NCBI RefSeq assembly: GCF_910594005.1
Contig: NC_057816.1
Coordinates: forward strand, 21,531,797 to 21,595,796
Direction: 5' to 3'
Length of the DNA stretch: 64,000 bases
Source: Cervus elaphus
Taxonomy: Eukaryota > Chordata > Mammalia > Artiodactyla > Cervidae
Below, in pieces: positions 34,544 to 46,500 of the stretch. The number at the start of each line of letters is the position of its first letter. The first letter of the stretch is position 1. The translations under genes and the position numbers were made by a program. Under the pieces are notes generated by a model. The model was given only the letters and a program-made list of their open reading frames with translations. It ran no database searches and had not been told where the DNA came from.

Positions 34544-37500
34544 GAGGGCCTCGAGGTAGCCACAGAAGAGCAGAATAGGAAGCTATGGTAGTAGCTCGTG
34601 TGTAATTACCTTATTTACCCACTGAAGCCTGAACCAAGGAGGTGGAGGCAGAGGCAGGAAATGAAGGGGCCAGTCTGAAAAGCGGCAAACAGGACCACCT
34701 CGCTGAGTGTCTTCTCTCTTTTTCAGTGTCTTTGTTTTTGTTGGATTGTCTGAGCTCCTCTTTCTAAGCGAATCAGAGGCCTTTCTGCAGCGGTCACCCC
34801 AGGGCCAGCTTCACTGTCAGGCACCCACGTGATGCTTGCAGTGATAGAGATCAAAGTTCCTTCCTCTCCTCTCTAAGCTCAGAGGCACTGGATGCTGGGA
34901 TCCCCCAGGAGGACTGACTTCTGCAGACAGCATCTCCCATGCCTGGTTCACCCAGCACCCACGTTATCCTTCTCTACTAGTGTCTCCCAGTGACCCTGCT
35001 TCCTGCAGGATGAACCTGTCAGCTGCGGGACTCCAACCTTTCGGGGGCCCCTGTGGCTACTAAGCCCCCTGGCCCTCCTTTTTTTCCCCTCTACCCTGGT
35101 ACACCCCCAATGCCAGAGCTCGAGTTGGGGTTAGAGGGCCCAGAAGGGGAAACCTGGTGCCTCTCCAAGGACCTGATTATTTCCAAAGACTTGTGCTAAT
35201 TTTCTGATATGATCCTCACATCTCTGTGAGGCACTAAATCCTCATTACTTTTCCTGACCGATGCATTCTAATTAGATCAACACTTAAAACAAATTCACAA
35301 TAGCCACAGGATGGCTTTCCATCTCATTAACTCCTCACTTATTATTTTCATGAAAATTACTGATAAAAATGTGCATCTCCATTTGGTGAGCCTCACAGCC
35401 TCCTCGGCTCCTATCTTGCATCTCTCCCGTCACCGGGGCTGCGCAGCGTCGCCATGGTAACCCACAATAATAGAAACTAATAAATTACAAACGAGATGCT
35501 CGTTGAGCAATTATTGTCCTCTTTTATGCAAGTTTCTTGCTAATTTTGATCATAAGGGAAAGTACAATAAGACTCTGAAGGAATGAGTCTATTTCAAGAG
35601 AATATTAGCAAGCAGAAGCCTGGGCGGCGGAGTTTAGATCTGTAATAAAGTGATTTGGTGATTTCAAGCAAAGGGAAGAGGAAATAAACTTCCTGCCTCA
35701 TGTCTCCTGCAGTACTCACTACTGAGTCCCTCAGAGATTCCCTGGGGGTGGGTTCGATGTGACTTTTGTGGTCAACAAGTACAAGGCCTGGCAGGCCTTC
35801 TAGAGGTCACCCTGTCCCTTCCCCTGCCTCTGCCAACCTAGAGAAACAGATTATGTATTGGTGCTTAAAATTTACAGGTTAAAAATGGCTTCACCTTTCT
35901 TTGGCACTCTTTCCAGCACATCTCACCAATCACTCTTAGAAAGTTCACCTGTCTCCCCAAGCCTGATTGTCTCATGGGTAGAAGGCTACTGCAAGCCTCC
36001 TGTGGGGTCTCCATGTGCCTGTCCTGGACTCAGAGCTCAGTGGGAGAAGAAGGTGGTGAGCCTAGGGCCTACACAGACACCAGTGAGTTGGAAAGGTTAT
36101 CGCCAGGAAGCTTTCACAGTTTATAGGTTTGGGGGAAATATTCTGCCCTGGAGAGAACCCATTCTTTCCTAGAGCACAGAGTTACTGTTTCCACAGTTCC
36201 TGGTCCTCAGGATGAAGGTGGCAGGTGAATCTTGAGAGGAGGGGGTGACTTTAGGTGACTTATACAGTGGCCCTGAACCACAAGGAGACAGATGTGCCAG
36301 AGTGGGGTGAGCAACTAGAGAATGATCGGGGAAAAGCTGTCCCTTGGGAAGCTTCTGTCTTCTTCTATTAAGTGAGCGGAATTCAGGAGAGGACCACTTC
36401 CCCCAAACCCTCCAGCCCAGAACACAAGAACTCATCAAACCAAAGCCCCTGGAGAAGCCCAGGGGTGGTGCTGGCAACTCTGATTCCATTCCCAGCTCTG
36501 TCCTGCCTCATCCTCTAGCAAAACTCTCCATCTCCTTAACTTTTGTGCTCATTTCCTGGGATCTCTTGGACCCGGAAGCCAGGAATCACTTTGAACATTG
36601 TCCCTCTCAGACCTAGTCATTTTCTAGGGAATATTGATGCCCTGGCATGGTGAGCCCTGGGCTTTAGAGAGTCTGGCTGCCTGAAAATAGCAGGAGGAAT
36701 GGACCAGAGGATAGATCTCATGAGGAAAGGATCCAGTGACTGTAAACCATTTTCCTAGGTCTCCATGGGACCTTCTGATACCTGGCTTTGGAGCCTGGCT
36801 AGGAGAGAGGACCGAGTGCTCTGTGTTACCTGTGAGTGAAGGTTTATGGAGGGCTGGTTGGGGGAGTAGGGCCCCCCGAGGTCGTTCCTGAGCAGATTAT
36901 CACTGTGCATCTTGGTTTTGAGGCAGGTGATGTACCGGTTACAAAAGTCCTTGCAGAGTTCATTGACTTTCTCCAGCTCCAGCAGGTGGATTCTTAGCAC
37001 CTGGATCGCCTTCACCATCTGCGGAGAGGGAGGACAGGTGAGCCCAGGTGTGTCCAGATTCCAGTCCCCTCACTGCCTTGACCCTCAAACCCCAAGCACA
37101 CCAGAAGAGAGAAGCCCGTTCCTGCTCTGGCGATGAAGGATTTAAATTCTCTCTGTGGGTACATGCTGATTGTTAGCTTGTATTTTTAAATACACAGTTT
37201 TGGTGTTTTTTTTAACTTAAAAAAAAATCTATACACAGCTACCCTGGGTCTTTGTCGCTGCACGCAGGCTTTCTCTAGTTCCGGTGAGAGGGGGCTACTC
37301 TCTAGCTGTGGTGCACAGGCTTCTCATTGCAGTGGCTTCTCTTGCTGCGGAGCGCAGGCTCCAGGCACTTGGGCTTCAGCAGTTATGGTGTACGGGCTTA
37401 GTTGCCCCGAGGCATGTGGAATCTTTCTAGGCCTGGGATTGAACCCATATGCCCTGCATTGGCAGGCAGAGTCTTATCCACTGGACCACCAAGGAAGCCC

Positions 37501-40500
37501 CTGTTTACTTTTTTGAGCCTCCTGTTATCATAGCTGTCCTGAAGGCAGATGTGCTATTCTGAGAACAGCCTTAGAGATGCAAGGCCACATCTCCAGCTCT
37601 GCGCCTGCCTGTCTGTGTGGCCTTGGTCAAGTGCGTAAGTTCTGCACCTCACTGTCTGACAGCTGGGGGCAATGACGCCCTTCCTGACAGCTTGCAGGTT
37701 TGCAGAAAGGAGCATCTGAGGGAAGGCACATGATGCGAGGGGTGTGGCCCTGAACAGGCAGGAGGAAGGCAGAGATCCGAGCTCCTTGTAAGAGCCCCAA
37801 GAGGTCAGGGACCGGCTATTCTTAAAGGCGTGGTCTGAGTGCCTCATGTGACGCCAGTCACCGTGCAGACACCCCATCAATGCCTGTTGACTGACCGCAT
37901 CATCCAGCGTGACTGAGCTGGGTGCTGGGATACTCAACTGTCTGCGGTGGCTTTTTCCATGCCCTTCGGGAGGTTGTACGTGAGCCTGCCGCCTCTTCAA
38001 ATGGACCTTCCTAACCTTTCAAGGCAAGAGGCTATTTCTCAATTGAAGCTTTTCTTTTTACTGTTGCTATTATTATAAAAAGAAAGCACTGTGGGAGGTA
38101 AGGAACATAGAGGATGAAAAAGGCTGCCCTGATCCAATCACCCTAAAAAATGATGAGTTTTTTGGAGGGGTTTCACATGCACATATGTCAACATAGTTTC
38201 AGTCACTTTGTACATGCAATTTTGTTTCCTGTGTTTCCCCTTAGTTTACCGCATGTATTTTTCTAAGTGGCAACATTGTTTTCTCTATTCTTGCTTCTAG
38301 CCTATGGGCTTCTAGAAGGGAGAAGTGGCGTCTAATATGCTCATCCTATTATCATGGTTATTAACACATGTGGATACTGAGTATATAGTTCTCGAATGGG
38401 TAAAAGTTATTGAGTAAATATATTTTAAATTATTGCATACCATTCCATGCAATAATAAAGATAATAATATAATAAAATAATGAAAAACATAATAAAAATT
38501 CCATGGGACTTCCCTGTGACTCAGATGGTAAAGAATCTGCCTGCAATGCAGGAGACATGGGTTCAATCCCTGGGTCAGAAAGATCCTCTGGATAAGGGAA
38601 TGGCAACCCACTCCAGTATTGCTGCCTGGAGAATTCCATGGACAGAGGAGCCTGGTGGGCTTCAGTCCATGGGGTCACAAAGAGTCAGACACGACTGAGT
38701 GACTAACACAGCAATAACATATCATTCCATGTATGTGCCCTACTTAGCCAATTCCTTATTGTTGGGAATTTAGGTTAATTCCAATTTTTCAACTTTATAA
38801 AAAATGTTAAGTGGCTATTTTCCAACTTTACAGCTTATTAATGCTTCTTCATTATTTCCTTAGGACAAGATCCCAAAAGTGATCAGAAAAAAAAAAAATC
38901 TATGGACATTCTTTTGGCTTATGGTTCAGTTCAGTTCAGTTCAGTCACTCAGTCGTGTCTGACTCTTTGTGACCCCATGAATCGCAGCACGCCAGGCCTC
39001 CCTGCTCATGGTAGATATGGCCAAATCACTTTTCAAATAAAGATGTTGGAGCAATTGGACATCCACAAGCAAAACAGTGATTTTCACATCTTACACAAAA
39101 ATTAACTCAAAGACCAAAATGTAAGGCATAAAACTGTAAAATTTTTAAGAAAAAAATAAAACACAAGAGAAAATAATCAGGACAGAGGGCTAGGCAAAGA
39201 AGTCTTAGATTTGACACCAAAAACATGACCCAGAAAAGGGAAACTTGATGAATTGAACCTTATCAAAGTGTAAAATGTTTGCTCTTCAAAAGACCCTGTG
39301 AAGAAGATGAAAAGACAAACTACAGAACAGGAGAAAATATCTGAAAAACACATATCTGACAAAGGACTTATATCTAGAATATATAAAGAACTCTCAAAAC
39401 CAGTAAAATAACAAGCAATCCAATTAGAACATGGGCAAAAGACAACATCAGACATTTCACTGAAGAGGATACATAGATGGCAAATAGCCACACAAAAAGA
39501 TGTTTAGAATTATCAGAGAAGGGTCTTCTCTGGCGGCTCAAACGGTAAAGAATCTTCCTGCAAAGCAGGAGACCCAGGTTCTATTCCTGAGTCGGAAAGA
39601 TCCCCAGGAGGAGGGGATGGCAACCCACTCCAGTATTCTTGCCTGGAGAATCCCACAGACAGAGAAGCCTGGCGGGCTACAGTCCATGGGGTCACAAAGA
39701 GATACGACTGAAGTGACTTAGCAACATGCATGCATCATCAGGGAAATGCAACTTAAAACCATAGTAAGATGTCACCACACACCTATCAGAGTGGTTAACA
39801 TTAAAAATAGAGATAATGCTAAATATTGGCAAGGAATTAGAAACTGGATCACTCATGTGTAACTGGCGGATATGAAAAATGGTCCAGCCACTCTGGAAAA
39901 CAGCAGAATAGTTTCTTACAAAACTGAATATATACCATCCAGCTCAGCAGTTGCACTCTTGGGCATTTGTCCCAGAGAAATAAAAACTGGTGTTCACCTC
40001 AAAACTTGTATATTCAAAGAAATCTTATTTTTAATAACCCCCAAGCTGGAAACAACCAAAATATACTTCAACAGGTGAATGGATAGAGAAACTATGGGAC
40101 ATCTGTATCATGAAATCATACTTAGCAACAAAAACAAACAACCGATATACTCAACTGCTTGGATGGATTTAAAGGGAGTGATGCTGAGAAAAAAAGCCAG
40201 TCTCAGGCTACATACATAATGCCATTTATATAACATTCTTTTCTTCTTTTTTTATATATAGAACATTCTTTAAATGACTAAATTTTAGAGATAGAGAACA
40301 GAGCAGTGATTGCTAGGGGGTAAGGTGGGGGAGGGAGGGAGGAACTGCTCTGTATCTTGACAATCATAGTGTCTCCATGAATACAAATATGATAAAGTGG
40401 CACAAACTAAACACACACACACACATATTGCTATGATTATATGTAAAACTAGTGAAATCTGAGTAAGTTTGGTGGTCATACCATTGTCATTTCCTGGCTG

Positions 40501-43500
40501 TGAAATTGTTTTCTAGCCATGCAGAAAGGGAATCAGGACTTCTCTATACTAATTCTTACAGCTGCATGTGAATCTACTGTTACATCAAAATAAAAAGCAA
40601 AAAGAAAAGAGTGGATGCTTGCCTTCCAAGATGATTTATGCTGACATAAGCCATGTAGAGGCGTCTTTCTTTAATCCCACCCTCCTAACTTTTGGCCAAC
40701 ATTTTGATGCCCAGGAAGACTAGCAAGGGCATCGCTCCCCGAGACTCCTATGGTCACGTGTGTTGAGCGGTAAGCTGTGTGACTAGAAGCCATGGCCACA
40801 CCCTCTCTGAGCTTCATCAGCATTTCAAGTGGAGAGTGACAGAGGAACCCCCAGACTCTCATCTGGATTGTCTGATAGGTAGGGATTCAGTTCAGTTCAG
40901 TTGCTCAGTCGTGTCCGACTCTTTGCCACCCTATGGACTGCAGCACGCCAGACCACCCTGTCCATCACCAACTCGCAGAGTTTACTCAAACTCATGTCCA
41001 TTGAGTCGGTGATGACATCCAACTATCTCATCCTCTGACGTCCCTTCTCCTCCCACCTTCAATTTTTCCCAGCATCAGGGTCTTTTCTAATGAGGCAGTT
41101 CTTCACATCAGGTGGCCAAAGTGTTGAAGCTTCAGCTTCAGCATCAGTCCTTCCAGTTAATATTCAGAACTGATTTCCTTTAGGATGGACTGGTTGGATC
41201 TCCTTGCAGTCCAAGGGACTCTCAAGAGTCTTCTCCAACACCCAGTTCAAAGGTACCAATTCTTCAGTGATCAGCTTTCTTTATAGGGACAGGGATTGTG
41301 CTTGGCTAATTAAAGGCTCTTGGAGAATTAGATGAAGTGTCACTCAGAGGCAGAAACTGACAACTGTATATTTTCCTTAGTGATCAATGTAAAGAAAGAG
41401 AGGAAAACAATAGAATGGGAAAGACTAGAGATCTCTTCAAGAAAATTAGAGATACCAAGGGAACATTTCATGCAAAGATGGGCACAATAAAAGACAGAAA
41501 TGGTATGGACCTAACAGAAGCAGAAGATATTAAGAAGAGGTGGCAAGAATACATAGAAGAACTATAAAAAAAAAAAAAGATTTTAATAACCAGATAACAA
41601 CGATGGTGTGATCACTTACCTAGAGCCAGACATCCTGGAGTGTGAAGTTAAGTGGGCCTTGGGAAGCATCATTATGAACAAAGCTAGTGGAGATGATGGA
41701 ATTCCAGCTGAATATTTCAAATCCTAAAAGATGATGCTGTGAAAGTGCTGCACTCAATATGCCAGCAAATTTGGAAAACTCAGCAGTGGCCACAGGACTG
41801 GAAAAAGTCAGTTTTCATTCCAATCCCAAAGAAAGGCAATGCCAAAGAATGCTCAAACTACTGCACAATTGCACTCATTTCATAAGTGGGCAAAATAATG
41901 CTCAGAATTCTCCAAGTATAGCTTCAACAGTACGTGAACCAGAACTTTCAAGCTGGATTTAGAAAAGGCAGAGGAACCAGAGATCAAATTGCCAGCATCT
42001 ATTGGATCATAGAAAAAGCAAGAGAGTTCCAGAAAAACATTTACTTCTGCTTCATTGACTATGTTAAAGCCTTTAACTGTGTGGATCACAACAAACTGTG
42101 GAAAATTCTTCAAGAAATGAGAATACCAGACCATCTTACCTTACCTACCACCTTACCTGACATGTATGCAGGTCAAGAAGCAACAGTTAGAACCGAACAT
42201 GGAACAACAGACTGGTTCCAAATTGGGAAAGGAGTATGTCAAGGCTGTATATTGACACCCTGCTTATTTAGCTTATATGCAGAGTACATCATGTGAAATG
42301 CTGGACTGGATGAAGCACAAGCTGGAATCAAGATTGTCAGGAGAAATATCAATAACTTCAGATATACAGATGACATCACCCTTATTGTAGAACGTGAAGA
42401 GGTACTAAAGAGCCTCTTGATGAAAGTGAAAGAGGAAAGTGAAAATGCTGGCTTAAAATTCAACATTCAAAAAATGAAGATTATGGCATCTGATCCTATC
42501 ACTTCATGGCAAACAGATGGGGAAACAATGGAAACAGTGACAGACTTCATTTTCTTGGGCTCTAAAATCCCTGCAGATGGTAACTGCAGCCATGAAATTA
42601 AAAGGCACTTGCTCCTTGGAAGAAAAGCTATGACAAACTTAGACAGAATATTAAAAAGCAGAGACACTTTGCTGACAAAGGTCCATCTAGTCAAAGCTAT
42701 GGTTTTTCCAGTAGTCATGTACAGATGTGAGAGTTGGACTATAAAGAAAGCTGAGCATTGAAGAACTGATGTTTCTTGAACTGTGGTGTTGGAAAAGACT
42801 CTTGAGAGTCCCTTGGACTGCAAGGAGATCCAACCAGTCAATCCTAAAGGAAATCAGTCCTGAATATTCATTGGAAGGACTGATGCTGAAGCTGACGCTT
42901 CAATATTTTGACCACCTGATGCAAAGAGCTGACTCATTAGAAAAGACCCTGATGCTGGGAAAGATTGAAAGCAGGAGGAGAAGGGGATGACAGAAGATGA
43001 GATGGTTGGATGGCATCACCGGCTCAATGGACAAGAGTTTGAGCAAGCTCTGGGAGATGGTGAAGGACAGGGAAGCCTGGTGTGCTGCTGTCCATGGGGT
43101 CGCCAAGAGCTGGACACGACTGAGCGACTGAACAGCGGCTCTCTATAGGCACCAAGAACATCTAGCGCCTCCAGCAGTACAATCTCTCGTAATTTTTAAA
43201 AATACTTATGTAGAATCGGGTGGAGAGGGAGATGGGAGGGGGGATCGGGATGGGGAATAAGTGTAAATCTATGGCTGATTCATATCAATGTATGACAAAA
43301 CCCACTGAAATGTTGTGAAGTAATTAGCCTCCAACTAATAAAAAAATTAAAAAAAAAAAATACTTATGTATTTGTCTGAGCCAGGTCTTAGTTGCACCAT
43401 GTGGGATCTGGTTCCCCGACCAGGGATCAAACCTAGGTCCCCTGCATCGGGAGGGTGGAGTCTTAGCCGCTGGACCAGCAGGGAATCGGGAGGGTGGAGT

Positions 43501-46500
43501 CTTAGCCGCTGGACCAGCAGGGAAGGCCCCACAACCTCCCTTAATTTAACATTATTCTTTCGACAAATAGAAGTCTCATTAAATGCCAAACGCTGCACAA
43601 GACCTCTCACTCGAATAAGAAGCCAGTCAGCTTTGTCTCCTCCAGCCAAAATAATCCTAATTCCTTAAACCTTTCTTCTTTTTTCCCTTCCTCTGTTCCT
43701 TCTTCCTTCCATCCTTTCATTTCTTCTTTCCTCTTTCTCCGAGCTTTCCTTAACTGGACTATTTTTCCTTTTCAATCAACATTTACTCACTTTTGTGAAT
43801 ACACACACATACATACACACACACAGAGGAAAGTACACATACCTATAGTCATTAAATACTTCTTATGCAAAAAGAATCAGAAAATACAATTAAATAGAAC
43901 AAAATAAAAAGTAAAAACTATCCAAAATAGCTTTGCTCAGATGAAATACGCGTGCAATGTGTTTAAATCAGATCTGATGCACAGTGGCTGAAAGTGGACC
44001 TACCTTTTGGTTTAATAAAGCACAGGTGAAGGATTACTTTTTTATGAGATAACAGACTTGGTTTAAAGATTTAAGAACATAGAGTAAATCACAATGGTAT
44101 TCCAAGGCAATGAATATGTAGGATCTATTCAGCATTAGAGAAAAAAGTGGGCAATGCCATTAATATGGGGCAGCTGCCTGGCATAGCACAAAGCCTGTGG
44201 GATTTACCGTCAGCCCAGATTTGAGTCCAGGACTACTGTTTACAGATTGAGTGACATTGGGCTAATTCCATGACTTCCCTTAGCCTCAGTCTTCCTCATC
44301 CCTGACTCACAGGATTTGATAAGGGCTAAAAGAGATAATAATGTGAAAGTGCTTTATAAACCACAGGGAACCAAAGGCATATACATTTTTGCAACCTCTT
44401 TTAATGATTTCTAATATCCTGTTGGCTTTTCTATTGCTATTCCATTTTCAGAGAGTGGAAAAATAATCATCCCCAGTTTTTTCTTCTATATTTACGTTTT
44501 GTGAATCATCCTCTAGCTTATTTCTAATGCAGTTTTGGGTTTTTGCCTCTAAATCAGAATAAAACTCTGACGTATTAAACTATTTCCCTAAGTGATCAAT
44601 GTCATGTAAAAGGTTATTCCAAATCTTCTAGTGCAATGAACAGTTCCATTTAATTTAATATCATCATCAACTGTGATGAATGTATCCTTAATTCCTTTTC
44701 TCCCAGTTTGGCTTCATCTTTTAGCTTCTCTCCCCACCCTTCTCTTTCAAAATACTAATTAAAAAAACAGCCCTCTTCTTCTAAGTAGCATCCTTCACTA
44801 AAGCAAAACAAGATGCAATCTTACATGTTAGTCTCATATCACAGCACATGGGCCCCACATGCCTGTATGCTAAGTCACTTTAGTTGTGTCTGACTCTTTG
44901 TGACCCCATGGACTGTAGCCCACCAGGCTCCTCTGTCCATGGGATTCTCCAGGCAAGGATCCTGGAGTGGGTTGCCATTTCCTCCTCCAAGGGATCTTCC
45001 TGAACCAGGGATCGCTAAAGTCTGAACCTGCATCACTTAGGTCTCCTGCATTGGCAGGTGAATTCTTTACCACAAGGGCCACCTGGGAAACCTGCATGGC
45101 CTCACAAGTCAGCCAAGTCCACAGGATGAGGGCCTCTCTTTTTCTGGAACATCCCATGGGGTAATGTCCTAAATCTATTATTTCCTGTCTGAGTATTTTG
45201 AACCAGACCTTTCACTTCATCTGTAACATGTAAGCTGATCAATAATACTTACACTGAAGAGCTGTTGTGAACACTGAATGAGACCCTGTACACACGTATG
45301 CTGGGCACATGGTAACTGTGTTGTATGTCGATTATTTGCACAAACGTGCCCCTCCCTCCTCCATCAAGCACTTTTCTGAAAAGTGGCCTCTCTTGTAAGA
45401 TTGCGACCTCTTCATTTGATAAAGACCTCTTCCTTTGATAATAATAAATCCTTGCCTTTCAAAGCATTTATGTACATAGCACTTTACAATATGCAAAACG
45501 CTTCTCTCTCCATTACCTCATTTGAGTAGCATAAACTTGGGGACCCACAGGCAAGGTTATCATTCTCCTGGGGAACAGGAGATCAAGACTCAGGGATTAG
45601 GTAACCTGTGAAATTCCAGGCAGCAATTAGGGAGTAGTTCTGCCCTGGAGGGCAGACTCCTTTCTCCCTCTCCTTCTGCAATTTGGGAAGCTGGAATAGT
45701 CTGCTTCACGTACAGATGAAGGAATTGGTAAACATGCATTCCTTGAAGTGCTCTGAAGTGCTTCCTGCATGTCACTAGGGCAGCCAAAGCTAAAATCTAA
45801 TTGGGAATTTTTCCAGGCCAGCCCAGCCCGGCCTGAGCAGTTGGAAGGGTGGGGTCCCTGGAACAAGGCCTGGAACATGGGAGAAAGGTGAAGACCAGGG
45901 GCTGGAGACTGCCAGATGACTTGGGGACAGGACAAGTTCTTAGGGAGGCTGCCACGCAGAACACGTTAAATACTTTTAAGCCACAATGTGGCACTTCCCC
46001 TGCCTCGTCCTCAGACTTTGGAGAGGCCTTGTGGTTCAGGAAAAAGAGGTGGGCTTCAGGAGCTAGACAAATCCCAGCTCTGTAAACTTAGTGACTACAG
46101 GGTTCTCAGTCTTGGATTCTCCCTTCTGTAAAGTGGTTATAATGATAACACTTCCCAGGGCTATCTCGAGAATTAAATAGCAGAGCTGGGTGCTAGGAAA
46201 TAGTGGATTTTGGAGTCTGAGTCTGGGGCCCTCCACCTTCTGGGATGCTCTGCAGGATTCACATGATCTCTGCATTTCCTTGTTCTCATCTGAAAAATGG
46301 GATAACAACAGCAACTCCCTCAACATCATACTGAGGATGGAAGGAGATTTGGCCAGAAAGGAACTAAAGATGAATGCAGAGGGAGTACTAAGAAAAGCTG
46401 GAGTCTAGGGCCGCATAATTGCTGAGCGTGGGCCAGGGCTCCGCGCCTGTGTTTGACTCATGTACGAGCTGTGTGATCTTGAGCTATGATTTCACCTCAT

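Larger units (their letters stand above)
23563..36829 (-). other. PKNOX2: PKNOX2 intron (13,267 nt)
   Basis: It contains a MER5A relic, one BovB 3' end on each strand, Bov-tA, CHR-2, MIR, an L1 3' end and two dinucleotide repeats. Stretches 27910-30975 and 34545-36829 hold no element I recognise. The second contains the AT-rich regulatory candidate at 35160-35700. I see no coding exon in it. Confidence 0.85.
39013..40606 (+). mobile_element. L1 LINE, ORF2 3' part and 3' UTR, broken, with nested Bov-tA
   Basis: It has L1 ORF2-end words: 'agggctaggcaaagaagtct', 'tgaattgaaccttatcaaag', 'aactctcaaaaccagtaaaa', 'gggcaaaagacaacatcaga'. After the SINE come 'aaaatggtccagccactctg', 'acttgtatattcaaagaaat' and an A-rich end. 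The frame is closed by many stops. A Bov-tA occupies 39521-39728. Confidence 0.92.

Noticed and set aside
36755..37018. ATG at the start of the HR2 exon as an alternative translation start
   Set aside because: It directly follows a consensus acceptor and continues in frame from the HR1 exon, so it is an internal Met.
42417..42761. RT-like open frame as a functional gene
   Set aside because: It is part of a broken BovB LINE with upstream stops; there is no evidence of domestication.
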